A stretch of DNA of 64,000 nucleotides from Streptomyces sp. YIM 121038 (GTDB lineage: Bacteria > Actinomycetota > Actinomycetes > Streptomycetales > Streptomycetaceae): contig NZ_CP030771.1 in the NCBI RefSeq assembly GCF_006088715.1, positions 7,066,001 through 7,130,000 of the forward strand, read 5' to 3'. The position numbers were made by a program, and so were the translations under genes. The notes below the pieces were generated by a model that searched no databases, was not told where the DNA came from, and was given only the letters and a program-made list of their open reading frames with translations. Positions 8,363-16,312 of the stretch are shown piece after piece (the first letter of the stretch is position 1; each line of letters begins with the position of its first letter).

Positions 8363-10018
8363 ATGCCCCCCGCCCTCCACGACCTCCTCCCCGCCGCCCT
8401 CCGCAGGAGCTGGGCGGTGGAGGGGGTCTGTCCCGACCTCGACCTGTACAGCCTGTTCCGGGCGCGGCAGGTCAGCGATCTGCATCGCGCGGCCGTCGTC
8501 GACGGCAAGGGCAAGCTCTGTTACACCGCCCTGGACCGCAAGGTCCGATGTCTGGCCGTCGGGCTCAGAGGGCTCGGCATAGGACCGGGCGACGTCGTCG
8601 GCGTCCAGCTGCCCAACGGGCGCGACGCGGTCGTCACCGACCTCGCCCTCGCCGCCCTCGGCGCGGTCGCGCTGCCCTACCCCGTCGGCCGGGGCCCGGC
8701 GGAGGCCACGAGCCTGCTGCGCCGCGCGGAGGCCGTCGCGGTGGTCGTGGCGGCGGAGCACCGGGGCGCGCACCCGGCGCGGGCGCTCGCCGAGGCGCGG
8801 GCCGCCCTGCCCGCGCTGCGCCACGTCGTCGCGGCGGGCCGGGGCCCGCGGCCCGAAGGGGCGTTCACCCTGCGGGAGTTGCTGCGCGCCGACCCGAAGG
8901 ACTTCGTGGCCGCGCGGCCCGACCCGGACGGCCCCGCCCGCATCCTGGTCTCCTCCGGGTCCGAGGCCGAGCCGAAGATGGTCGCCTATTCGCACAACGC
9001 CCTGGCGGGCGGCCGCGGCAACTTCTTCGCCTCGCTCATGCCCGCCGGGGCGAGACCGCCGCGCTGTCTCTTCCTGGTGCCGCTGGCCTCGGCGTTCGGC
9101 TCCAACGGCACGGCCGTCGCCCTCGCCCGGCACGGCGGCACGCTCGTCCTGCTCGACCACTTCACGCCCGAGGCCGCGATCGCCGCGATCCGGGAGCACG
9201 AGCCCACGCACGTCCTCGGCGTACCGACCATGGCCCGGATGATCCTGGACCGGCTCGCGGCCGACGGCGGGACGCTGCCGCCGCCCACCGCGCTCGTGCT
9301 CGGCGGCTCCCCGCTGGACGCCACCACGGCGGCCGCCGCGCGGGAGGCCTTCGGCTGCCCCGTCGTGAACCTCTACGGCTCCGCCGACGGCGTCAACTGC
9401 CATACGGGGCTCGAAGGACACGAGGAGGGCTCCGCCCCGGAGCACGGCGTCGTGGCGGGGCGGCCCGACCCCCGCGTCGCCGACATCCGCGTCGCCGACC
9501 CCGCCACCCACGAGCCCGTGCCGGACGGCGCCGTCGGCGAGATCGTGGCGCGCGGCCCGATGACCCCGCTGTGCTACGTCGGCGCCCCCGAGCTCGACGC
9601 CCGCTACCGCACCCCCGACGGCTGGGTCCGCACCGGCGACCTCGGCCTGATCGACGGCGGCGGCGTGCTGCACGTCGTCGGCCGCCTCAAGGACGTGGTG
9701 ATCCGTGGCGGCGCCAACATCAGCCCGGCCGAGGTGGAGCGCGAGCTGAGCGCCCATCCGCTGATCCGGGACGTGGTGTGCGTCGGCGTCCCCGACCCGG
9801 TCATGGGGGAGCGGCTCGCGGCCTGCGTGGTGCCCGTCTCCGACGGCCGGGACGGGGCGCCGCTGACCCTCGACGCGCTCGGCGAGCACCTCGCGGGGCG
9901 GGGTCTGGACCGGGCCAAGCACCCCGAACGGCTGCTGCTCGTGCCGGAGATGCCGCTGACCCCGGCGGGCAAGCCGGACCGCACGGCCCTGCGGGAGCGG
10001 GCGGCCGCCGGTTCCTGA
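8363..10018 (+). CDS. AMP-dependent acyl-CoA synthetase/ligase
   Basis: 551 residues of the class I adenylate-forming family: ATP activates a carboxylic acid to acyl-AMP and then transfers it to CoA. The phosphate loop is the atypical SSGSEAEPKMVAYSHNAL (family form tSGTTGxPKgv..tH). The A5 motif is NLYGSADGVNC, A7 GWVRTGDLG, A8 GRLKDVVIRGGANISPAEVE, and the A10 lysine lies in TPAGKPDRTAL. The ATG at 8363 follows AAGGAG at a good distance. Downstream is a strong terminator, so it ends the rightward group that starts with the CoA-transferase. The acid it activates cannot be read. The Ser-for-Thr and Glu changes in the phosphate loop are unusual but conservative. Confidence 0.88.
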   Translation: MPPALHDLLPAALRRSWAVEGVCPDLDLYSLFRARQVSDLHRAAVVDGKGKLCYTALDRKVRCLAVGLRGLGIGPGDVVGVQLPNGRDAVVTDLALAALGAVALPYPVGRGPAEATSLLRRAEAVAVVVAAEHRGAHPARALAEARAALPALRHVVAAGRGPRPEGAFTLRELLRADPKDFVAARPDPDGPARILVSSGSEAEPKMVAYSHNALAGGRGNFFASLMPAGARPPRCLFLVPLASAFGSNGTAVALARHGGTLVLLDHFTPEAAIAAIREHEPTHVLGVPTMARMILDRLAADGGTLPPPTALVLGGSPLDATTAAAAREAFGCPVVNLYGSADGVNCHTGLEGHEEGSAPEHGVVAGRPDPRVADIRVADPATHEPVPDGAVGEIVARGPMTPLCYVGAPELDARYRTPDGWVRTGDLGLIDGGGVLHVVGRLKDVVIRGGANISPAEVERELSAHPLIRDVVCVGVPDPVMGERLAACVVPVSDGRDGAPLTLDALGEHLAGRGLDRAKHPERLLLVPEMPLTPAGKPDRTALRERAAAGS

Positions 10019-10026
10019 CACGCGCG

Positions 10027-10060
10027 AGGGGCCCCGCCGGTCCGGACCGGCGGGGCCCCT
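10027..10060. terminator. Perfect 34-bp palindrome between convergent genes
   Basis: Arms AGGGGCCCCGCCGGTCC and GGACCGGCGGGGCCCCT join without a loop, 9 bases after the ligase stop and 31 before the end of the leftward binding-protein gene. The position fits a bidirectional terminator. Confidence 0.85.
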
Positions 10061-10090
10061 TCAGCCGCGCGTGCTGCTCCGCCGCGCGTG

Positions 10091-10912
10091 CTACTCCGCC
10101 CGCAGCGCCTTCTTCAGCTGGGCCGCCGCGTTCCGGTACACCGGCAGCAGGTCCAGGTCGTCCCCGGGGTAGTTGACGATCTTCAGCTGTTCGGCGCCGG
10201 AGCCGGGCAGGACCGTGCCGGTCGACATGTGCGCGTTGTCGAGCACCAGCGCGGGCTTCTTCGCGGCCAGCTCGGCGACCTGGGAGGCCTTCACGGGCTC
10301 GGGGCCGTACGTGCCGACGGTGCGGGCGCCCGCCATCCGCGCGGACCAGGTGGTGAAGACCTGGCTGACCGCGGTGGGCGCCTTGCCGCCCGGCCAGGCC
10401 GACTTGAGGTCCGCGGACAGCTTCGCGTACAGGCGCTCGAAGGACGTCTTCCACTTCTTCGCGGACACCTCGGTGCCGAAGAGGCCGCCGAGCCGGGTCA
10501 CCTCGCCGGTGGCCTTGCCCGCGTCGTTGTCGAGGTTGACCTGGACGAGCTCGGCCTTCGAGCCCGCCGCCTCCTTGATCTTGTCGGCGTACGGCTCGAA
10601 GGGCGCGTACAGCACGAAGTCGGCCTTCGCGACGGCCGCGAGGTCGGAGGGCTTGGGGTCGTAGTCCGGGGCGTGGTGCGTGGACGGCGGCACCAGGACG
10701 GTGACGTCCTTGGCCCCGGCGGCCTTGGCGAACGCGCCCTCCCAGGTGGTGGTGGCGACGACCACGGGCCCGCCGCCCTCGCCCGCGTCGGTCTTCTTCG
10801 GCTGGTTCTCGTCGGCGCAGGCGGTGGCCGTGAGGGCGAGGGCGGCGCTCAGTGCCACGGCCCCGGCCGTGCGGGAGAGGTGCTGGGGGATGCGGACGCC
10901 GGTGCGCGCCAT
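10091..10912 (-). CDS. Metal (zinc-type) ABC transporter substrate-binding lipoprotein
   Basis: 273 residues, cluster A-I (ZnuA/PsaA-like) binding protein. The signal sequence ends in LTATAC, a loose lipobox, so the mature protein is probably anchored outside the membrane. Metal-binding features are PPSTHHAPDYDPKPSDL near residue 80 (His pair and family DPH/DYDP segment), later LVLDNAHMSTG, and IVNYPGDD near the end. It captures Zn, Mn or a related ion for the permease and ATPase encoded just upstream. The ATG at 10912 lies 64 bases inside the permease gene, an unusually long overlap that implies coupled translation; GGAG lies 9 bases before it. Confidence 0.85.
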   Translation of the reverse strand: MARTGVRIPQHLSRTAGAVALSAALALTATACADENQPKKTDAGEGGGPVVVATTTWEGAFAKAAGAKDVTVLVPPSTHHAPDYDPKPSDLAAVAKADFVLYAPFEPYADKIKEAAGSKAELVQVNLDNDAGKATGEVTRLGGLFGTEVSAKKWKTSFERLYAKLSADLKSAWPGGKAPTAVSQVFTTWSARMAGARTVGTYGPEPVKASQVAELAAKKPALVLDNAHMSTGTVLPGSGAEQLKIVNYPGDDLDLLPVYRNAAAQLKKALRAE

Positions 10913-11736
10913 GAGGTGATGCTCCGTTCGGGGATGAGGTGGACGGCGAGGACGACGGCCCCCGCCAGCAGGACGAGGACGGGCCCGGGAGGCCAGTCCA
11001 GCCACAGGGCGAGCAGGAAGCCCGTGGTGTTCACGACGACGCCGATGGCCACGGCCCACAGTGCGATCGTGGTGAGCCGGTCGCCGAGGCGGCGCGCGGC
11101 GAGCGCGGGAAGCAGCGTGAGCGCGTCGACGAGCAGCGCGCCGGTCAGCTTGATCGCCCCGCCCACCGCGACGGCGACCAGGACGAGCAGCACCACGGTG
11201 AGCCCGCCGACGGGCACCCCGGAGCACTGCGCCAGCTCACGGTCGTACAGCAGCAGCGCGAGGTCGCGGCGCCGCCACAGGAACAGCGCCGGTACGGCGA
11301 CGGCGAGCACCGCGACGACGACGATGTCGGCGGTGGTGACCGACAGGATCGACCCCCACAGGAGCGCGAACGCGCCGGAGGCGTTGACCCCGGCCACCGA
11401 AAGGACGAGCAGCGCGGCCGCGACGGCCATGCTCATCAGCAGGCCCATCGCGCCCGACAGGCCGTCCGGCGTGCGGGCCAGGGGGGCCACGCCCGCGCCC
11501 GCGAGCGCGCAGGCCACCAGGGCGCACAGCATCGGGTCGAGCCCGGTGAGCAGCCCCACGGCGATGCCGAGCAGCGCGACGTGCATCATCGCGAACCGCA
11601 CCGGCATGATGTCGAGCCCGACGATCACGACGCCGACGACGGGCAGGCCGACGGCGGCGAGCAGCAGCGCGAACCCGGCGCGCTGCACCGGCACGAGCTG
11701 GAGCATGAGGCCGAGGTCGGCGGTGGCGAGGGTCAT
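10849..11736 (-). CDS. Metal ABC transporter permease (ZnuB type)
   Basis: 295 residues with eight or nine hydrophobic segments, the normal fold for ABC-3 metal permeases. Typical pieces are VGVVIVGLDIMPVRFAMMHVALLGIAVG, GLLMSMAVAAALLVLSV, LWGSILSVTTADI (the family GSIL loop facing the ATPase), and GALLVDALTLLPALAARRL. The ATG at 11736 overlaps the ATPase stop by four bases (ATGA). The 3' end continues into the binding-protein gene and gives a Ser/Pro-rich tail (APASASPSTSPARPGPWH). It forms the membrane channel of the importer. Confidence 0.87.
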   Translation of the reverse strand: MTLATADLGLMLQLVPVQRAGFALLLAAVGLPVVGVVIVGLDIMPVRFAMMHVALLGIAVGLLTGLDPMLCALVACALAGAGVAPLARTPDGLSGAMGLLMSMAVAAALLVLSVAGVNASGAFALLWGSILSVTTADIVVVAVLAVAVPALFLWRRRDLALLLYDRELAQCSGVPVGGLTVVLLVLVAVAVGGAIKLTGALLVDALTLLPALAARRLGDRLTTIALWAVAIGVVVNTTGFLLALWLDWPPGPVLVLLAGAVVLAVHLIPERSITSWRAPASASPSTSPARPGPWH

Positions 11737-12488
11737 CCGGCCGCCCCCCTTCCGAGGCCGACCGGTGGCACTTCGCGCGGCCCCGGGGCGGTGGACGGCA
11801 CTTCGCGCGAACCCGGGGCGGCCGGTGGCATCTGGCGCGCACCCGGGCCGGTGGGCGGCACCTCGCGCAGGCGGCCCGCCGCCATGTCCAGGACGCGGTC
11901 GCACGCCGCGGCGAGCGTCCGGTCGTGCGTGACGACCAGGAGCGTGACGGGCAGCGAGGTGAGCAGCTCGGCGGCCTCCTCCTGGCCCGCGAAGTCCAGG
12001 GCGGCGGTGGGCTCGTCCGCGAGCAGCACCCCGGCACCGGCGGCGACACAGCCCACCGCGCGCGCCAGATAGGTCCGCTGGAGCTGGCCGCCGGACAGGG
12101 TGTGCAGCGGCTTGCGGCGCAGCCCGCCGACGCCGAGGCCGTCCGCCGCGTCCGCCGCCGGGCCCGGGGCGCCGCTGGAGTCCAGCAACTCGCCCGCGAG
12201 CAGCGGGAAGCGGCCCGTCGCGGGCTTCTGCGGCACCCACGCGCAGGCGCGCCGCCGCCAGGCCCGGTCGGCGGCCGAGCGGGTGCCGCGCCCGCCGACG
12301 AGGACCGTGCCGCGGGTCTGCCGGTGCAGCCCCAGCACGGCCCGCAGGAGCGTGGACTTGCCGGAGCCGTTCGTCCCGGTCAGGGCCACGCGCTCGCCCG
12401 CCGCGACCTCCAGGTCCACGCCGTCCACGGCGACGACGCGCCCGTGCCCGCAGGTCACGTCGCGCAGCTGTACCTCAAGCCCGCCCAT
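11733..12488 (-). CDS. Metal ABC transporter ATP-binding protein (ZnuC type)
   Basis: 251 residues. Walker A is GTNGSGKST near residue 38, the Q-loop is WVPQKP, the signature is TLSGGQLQRTYLARAV, Walker B is VLLADEPTAALD, and the switch His is in VVTHDR. It powers the permease encoded downstream. The last ~40 residues are an added Pro-rich tail made of three or four copies of PGxREVPP, coded by ~45-base tandem repeats. The tail lies after the nucleotide-binding fold and is unlikely to affect catalysis. No Zur-type AT-rich palindrome is visible in the 118 bases upstream. Confidence 0.88.
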   Translation of the reverse strand: MGGLEVQLRDVTCGHGRVVAVDGVDLEVAAGERVALTGTNGSGKSTLLRAVLGLHRQTRGTVLVGGRGTRSAADRAWRRRACAWVPQKPATGRFPLLAGELLDSSGAPGPAADAADGLGVGGLRRKPLHTLSGGQLQRTYLARAVGCVAAGAGVLLADEPTAALDFAGQEEAAELLTSLPVTLLVVTHDRTLAAACDRVLDMAAGRLREVPPTGPGARQMPPAAPGSREVPSTAPGPREVPPVGLGRGAAG

Positions 12489-12606
12489 CGGCCCTCACGC
12501 GCCTTCCTTCCGCCGCCTCGGCTCACGCCGTGTGCCGCAGTAGTCGGACGGGCGGCGCGGGCAGTTCCCGTACGTCCCGACTCCGGTCGCGCCGTGCCGG
12601 CGCCTG

Positions 12607-13101
12607 TCAGCTGCCGGGCCGCACCACCAGGGCCGTCACCCGCACCTCGCCGCTGTGCCGGAACGTCAGGACGAACGGCACCTCGGCGCCGAGCCGCAGG
12701 GCCCGCTTCGGGCGGAGCATCACGTCGAGCCCGTCGGGCTTCATGGTGATCCGCCTGCCCGCGGGCACGGTCGCCGACTCCACCATCCGCATCGACTCGA
12801 CGTTCGCGCCCGCGCGCTCCACGGTCCGGCTGAGCATCACGTCGACGGCGGCGGGCGAGCGCACGGACTCCAGGACGTCGTCGGAGTCGCCGGAGTTGGT
12901 GATCCGGAAGAACGCGGCGGTCTCCGCGACGCTGCCGTAGGTCAGGAACACCCGCCCGCCCGTCACCGAGATCCGTGCGGGCCCGCCCGCGGCACCGGCC
13001 GCGACCCAGGCCGAGAGCCCGCCCAGGGTCAGCGCGGCGGCCAGGACCGGTGCGAGCGCGGCGAGCAGGCCGGGGCGCAGCCGCGCGTACAGGGAGCTCA
13101 T
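12607..13101 (-). CDS. PCu(A)C-type copper chaperone-like protein with altered copper site
   Basis: 164 residues: one N-terminal membrane anchor or signal (LLAALAPVLAAALTLGGLSAWVAA), then a cupredoxin-like domain of the PCu(A)C family, whose members carry Cu(I) outside the membrane to cytochrome oxidase or other sites. Family hallmarks are AAFFRITNSGDSDDVL, VESMRMVESATVPAGRRITMKPDGLDVML and VPFVLTFRHSGEV. The two His ligands of the family (in vElH and PGGyHlM) appear as DVML and LDVM, while Met residues remain. The ATG at 13101 overlaps the ATPase stop (ATGA). The protein may bind a soft metal only through Met. Confidence 0.75.
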   Translation of the reverse strand: MSSLYARLRPGLLAALAPVLAAALTLGGLSAWVAAGAAGGPARISVTGGRVFLTYGSVAETAAFFRITNSGDSDDVLESVRSPAAVDVMLSRTVERAGANVESMRMVESATVPAGRRITMKPDGLDVMLRPKRALRLGAEVPFVLTFRHSGEVRVTALVVRPGS

Positions 13102-15380
13102 CGGCGGTTCCTCTCCCGTGCCGCGCGCGGCACCGGCTCCCACGTCCGCAGACGCAGGCTGTTGGCGACCACGAGCAGGGAGCTCGCGGACATGGCGACG
13201 GCCGCCGTCATCGGGCCGAGGCGGCCCACCGCGGCCAGCGGCACGGCGAGCGCGTTGTAGCCGAACGCCCAGACGAGGTTGGCGCGGATCGTGGCCAGGG
13301 TGCGCCGGGCGAGCCGCACGGCCACCGCGGCCGCGCCGATGTCGCCGCCCGCGAGCGTCACGTCGGCCGCGCCGATCGCCGCGTCGGTGCCGCAGCCCAT
13401 GGCGATGCCCAGGTCGGCGCGGGCGAGCGCGGCGGCGTCGTTCACGCCGTCGCCGAGCACCGCGACGCGGCGGCCCTGCGCGCGCAGCCGCCCGACGAGT
13501 TCGGCCTTCTCCTCGGGCGTGCAGCGCGCGTGCACCTCGGCGATGCCGAGTTCGGCGGCCACGGCGTGCGCGGTCGCCGCCCGGTCGCCGGTGGCGAGCA
13601 CCGGCTCGACGCCGAGGCGCCGCAGCCGGTCCACGGCGCGGTAGCTGCCGGGCCGCAGCACGTCGCCGACGGCGACGACCGCCTCGTCGACGCCGTCCAC
13701 ACGGACGAGGACGGCGGTGCGGGCGGCCTCCTCCGCCTCGGCGAGCGCGGCGGCGAGCACGTCCGGCAGCGCGTCGCCGGGCACCCGCACCTCCACGCGG
13801 CGGCCCTCCACCACACCGCCGACACCGGTGCCGGGCGTCGCCAGGAACCCGTCGACCGGCGGCAACGCCGCGTCGTCCAGGCGCTGGCGGGCGTACGTCA
13901 CCAGGGCGCGGCCCAGCGGGTGCTCCGAGCCCTGCTCCACGGCCCCGGCGAGCCGCACCACCGCGGCCTCGCCGAGGCCGCCGGGCACGGCGGTGACGCG
14001 CGCGACGGTCATGTTCCCGGTGGTGAGCGTGCCGGTCTTGTCCAGGACGACGGTGTCGACGTGCCGCAGCGCCTCCAGGGCCCGCGGCCCGCTGACGAGG
14101 ACGCCGAGCTGGGCGCCGCGCCCGGTGGCGGCGAGCAGCGCGGTGGGCGTGGCGAGGCCGAGGGCGCAGGGGCAGGCGACGACGAGCGCCGCCACGGCCG
14201 CGGTCACGGCGGCCTGCGGGTCGGCCCCGGCGCCCAGCCAGAAGCCGAGCACGGTGACCGCGAGGGTGAGGACCACGGGCACGAACACGCCCGCCGCGGT
14301 GTCCGCGAGGCGCTGGGCGCGGGCCTTGCCGGTCTGAGCCTCCGTCACCATCTTCGTGATCCGCGCCAGTTGGGTGTCCGCGCCGACCGCGGTGGCCCGG
14401 ACGACGAGCAGGCCGCCCGCGTTGACCGCGCCGCCGACGACGGCCTGCCCGGGTGCGGCCTCCACCGGTTCGCTCTCGCCGGTGACGAGCGACACGTCGA
14501 GCGCGGACGCGCCCGACACCACGACGCCGTCGGTGGCGACGCGCTCACCGGGCCGCACGGTGAACTCCTGGCCCACCCGCAGCAACCCGACGGGCACGCG
14601 CCGCTCGGTGCCGTCCGGGCCGCGCACCGCCACGTCCTTGGCGGCGAGTTCGGCGAGCGAGCGCAGCGCCGCGCCCGTGCCGTGGCGGGCCCGCGCCTCC
14701 AGGAACCGCCCGGCGAGCACCGAGAGCGGCACCCCGACCGCCGCCTCCAGATACAGGTGCGCGGCCCCGCCCCCGGCGGACGGCAGGAACGCGAAGGGCA
14801 TCCGCATGCCCGGCTCGCCCGCCCCGCCGAGGAACAGCGCGTACGCCGACCAGGAGAAGGACGCGGCGACGCCGAGCGACACCAGGGTGTCCATGGTGGC
14901 CGCCCCGTGCCTGAGGCCCCGCAGCGCCCGCTGGTGGAAGGGCCAGGCGCCCCACACCGCCACCGGTGCCGCGAGGACGAAGCACAGCCACTGCCAGTTG
15001 CGGAACTGCCAGGCGGGCACCATCGACAGGGCAAGGACCGGCAGCGAGAGCAGCGCGGTGACGAGCAGCCTGGTGCGCTCGGCCCGAGCGCCGTCGTCCT
15101 CGGCGGTCTCGCCCGCCGCCCGCTCGGGCGCGGGCGGCGCGGGCACCTCCGCCGTGTAGCCCGCCCGTACGACGACCGCGATCAGCTCCTGCGCGCCGGT
15201 GTCCGCCGGATGCGTCACCTGGGCCCGCCCGGTGGCGAGGTTGACGCTCGCGCTGACCCCGTCGAGCTTGCCGAGCCGCTTCTCGACGCGGTTCACGCAC
15301 GCGGCGCAGGTCATGCCGCCGATCACCAGGTCGGTGGTCGTCACCCCGGGCGCGGGGGCCGTACCGGTGGCGGTGTCCAT
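13098..15380 (-). CDS. copA: Copper-exporting P1B-type ATPase (CopA type)
   Basis: 760 residues. One N-terminal heavy-metal domain carries GGMTCAACVNRVEK (residues ~20-33). Eight membrane helices follow, with the CPC metal site VACPCALG at about 403-405. The actuator motif is VTGESEP, the phosphorylated Asp lies in DKTGTLTTG (about residue 446), and the nucleotide domain has SEHPLGRAL and GDGVNDAAALARADLG. It pumps Cu(I) (possibly Ag) out of the cytoplasm. The ATG at 15380 shares its A with the stop of the His-rich small gene (TGATG), and the stop overlaps the PCu(A)C gene, so the three genes are coupled. No CsoR operator was recognised upstream. Confidence 0.92.
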   Translation of the reverse strand: MDTATGTAPAPGVTTTDLVIGGMTCAACVNRVEKRLGKLDGVSASVNLATGRAQVTHPADTGAQELIAVVVRAGYTAEVPAPPAPERAAGETAEDDGARAERTRLLVTALLSLPVLALSMVPAWQFRNWQWLCFVLAAPVAVWGAWPFHQRALRGLRHGAATMDTLVSLGVAASFSWSAYALFLGGAGEPGMRMPFAFLPSAGGGAAHLYLEAAVGVPLSVLAGRFLEARARHGTGAALRSLAELAAKDVAVRGPDGTERRVPVGLLRVGQEFTVRPGERVATDGVVVSGASALDVSLVTGESEPVEAAPGQAVVGGAVNAGGLLVVRATAVGADTQLARITKMVTEAQTGKARAQRLADTAAGVFVPVVLTLAVTVLGFWLGAGADPQAAVTAAVAALVVACPCALGLATPTALLAATGRGAQLGVLVSGPRALEALRHVDTVVLDKTGTLTTGNMTVARVTAVPGGLGEAAVVRLAGAVEQGSEHPLGRALVTYARQRLDDAALPPVDGFLATPGTGVGGVVEGRRVEVRVPGDALPDVLAAALAEAEEAARTAVLVRVDGVDEAVVAVGDVLRPGSYRAVDRLRRLGVEPVLATGDRAATAHAVAAELGIAEVHARCTPEEKAELVGRLRAQGRRVAVLGDGVNDAAALARADLGIAMGCGTDAAIGAADVTLAGGDIGAAAVAVRLARRTLATIRANLVWAFGYNALAVPLAAVGRLGPMTAAVAMSASSLLVVANSLRLRTWEPVPRAARERNRR

Positions 15381-15601
15381 CAGCCGTGCCCTCCGTGCCC
15401 GCCGCCGTGGCCGCCTCCGGAGCCGCCGTCCCCGTCGGACGTCGAGGACCGCATGCCCGGCGCCACCGGTCCCACGGAGTCGCCCACTTGGTACGCGACG
15501 ACGAAGACGACGGCGAGCAGCGCGAGGAACCCGAGCAGGGCGGGCGGGGGCCGCCAGGCGCGCGGCGGGGGTGACCCGGAGGGTCTGGACGGACTGGGCA
15601 T
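15380..15601 (-). CDS. Small membrane protein with His-rich C-terminus
   Basis: 73 residues: a Pro/Arg-rich start, one membrane segment (ALLGFLALLAVVFVVAYQVG), then an acidic Gly-rich tail ending GGGHGGGHGGHG. The His/Gly tail probably binds copper or nickel outside the membrane. The ATG at 15601 has CGGGAG five bases upstream, and the stop overlaps the copA start. It is first in the leftward metal operon and could pass ions to, or sense ions for, the ATPase. I recognise no named family. Confidence 0.75.
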   Translation of the reverse strand: MPSPSRPSGSPPPRAWRPPPALLGFLALLAVVFVVAYQVGDSVGPVAPGMRSSTSDGDGGSGGGHGGGHGGHG

Positions 15602-15788
15602 CGGCGCTCCCGAGGCTGAGGCGGTGGCGCGGGCAGGGGACACCCGGCGCCGGGCAGGTGGTCGGGCGCCGGGGCGCGGAAGTTCCCGCCGCGGTGTCCT
15701 CCTCGTGTCGCAATTGGGCCAACCGGGTGAAGTGGCGTAAGAATTGCCTGGTACAGACGTTGAGGACGAGCCAGGACGGGGTTGCTCT

Positions 15789-16169
15789 GTGACCAGCAAC
15801 GAAGCCACCGACGAACAGTGGGAGGGGCTCGCGCAGGTCGTGCCGCTGCGCGGCCGCAACGAATGGCCGTCGTGGCCGGGGCACCGCTCGCTGCCCGACG
15901 CCGAGACCGAGACCCGGCGGCGCTTCGTCGTCACCCGCGTCAACGTCTTCTCCGACGCCCGCGAGGTCGCCGAGAACCTGATGGCGCAGATCCCCGTCCT
16001 CCTCGACCTCAGCGGCGCCGAGACCGAGACCGCCAAGCGGGTCCTCGACTTCAGCAGCGGCGTCGTCTTCGGCCTCGGCTGCGGCATGCACCGGGTGGAG
16101 AAGAACGTCTTCCTGCTCTCGCCGCCCGACACCGAGGTGCAGGGCCTGGTGGAGGCGGCCACCGTCTGA
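15789..16169 (+). CDS. SepF-family cell division protein (SflB-like)
   Basis: 126 residues of the SepF/YlmF family, membrane-linked partners that align FtsZ filaments. The core is complete: RVNVFSDAREVAENLMAQIPVLLDLSG, then AKRVLDFSSGVVFGLGCGMHRVEKNVFLLSP. It lacks the N-terminal membrane-targeting helix and long linker of true SepF, as do the shorter Streptomyces paralogues SflA and SflB. From memory SflB is SCO5967, close to other genes of this window in S. coelicolor, which favours that assignment. The GTG at 15789 follows GACGGGG. It is divergent from the metal operon. Confidence 0.82.
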   Translation: MTSNEATDEQWEGLAQVVPLRGRNEWPSWPGHRSLPDAETETRRRFVVTRVNVFSDAREVAENLMAQIPVLLDLSGAETETAKRVLDFSSGVVFGLGCGMHRVEKNVFLLSPPDTEVQGLVEAATV

Positions 16170-16243
16170 CCGGGCCCCCTGCGGGTCCCGCGCGCGTGCT
16201 CCGTAGCCCAACCGCCCAGCTCACACGGCCCGTTGGGTGGTGA

Positions 16244-16259
16244 TCGCCCGATCGGGCGA
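16244..16259. promoter_or_regulatory. 16-bp perfect palindrome upstream of the P-loop ATPase gene
   Basis: TCGCCCGATCGGGCGA lies 75 bases after the SepF-like stop and 54 before the next start. It could be an operator or a short terminator stem; no T-run follows. A TAGCTT hexamer at 16301-16306 just ahead of the ATG at 16313 suggests a nearly leaderless transcript, but this is weak. Confidence 0.4.
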
Positions 16260-16312
16260 AGGTCGGCCGGGCAAAACGGTTCGCCTGATCCACTTCGGCC
16301 TAGCTTCCGTGC

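Noticed and set aside
12489..12606. Zur box for the metal ABC importer
   Set aside because: No AT-rich TGAAAATGATTTTCA-like palindrome was found in this gap, so zinc control was not annotated.
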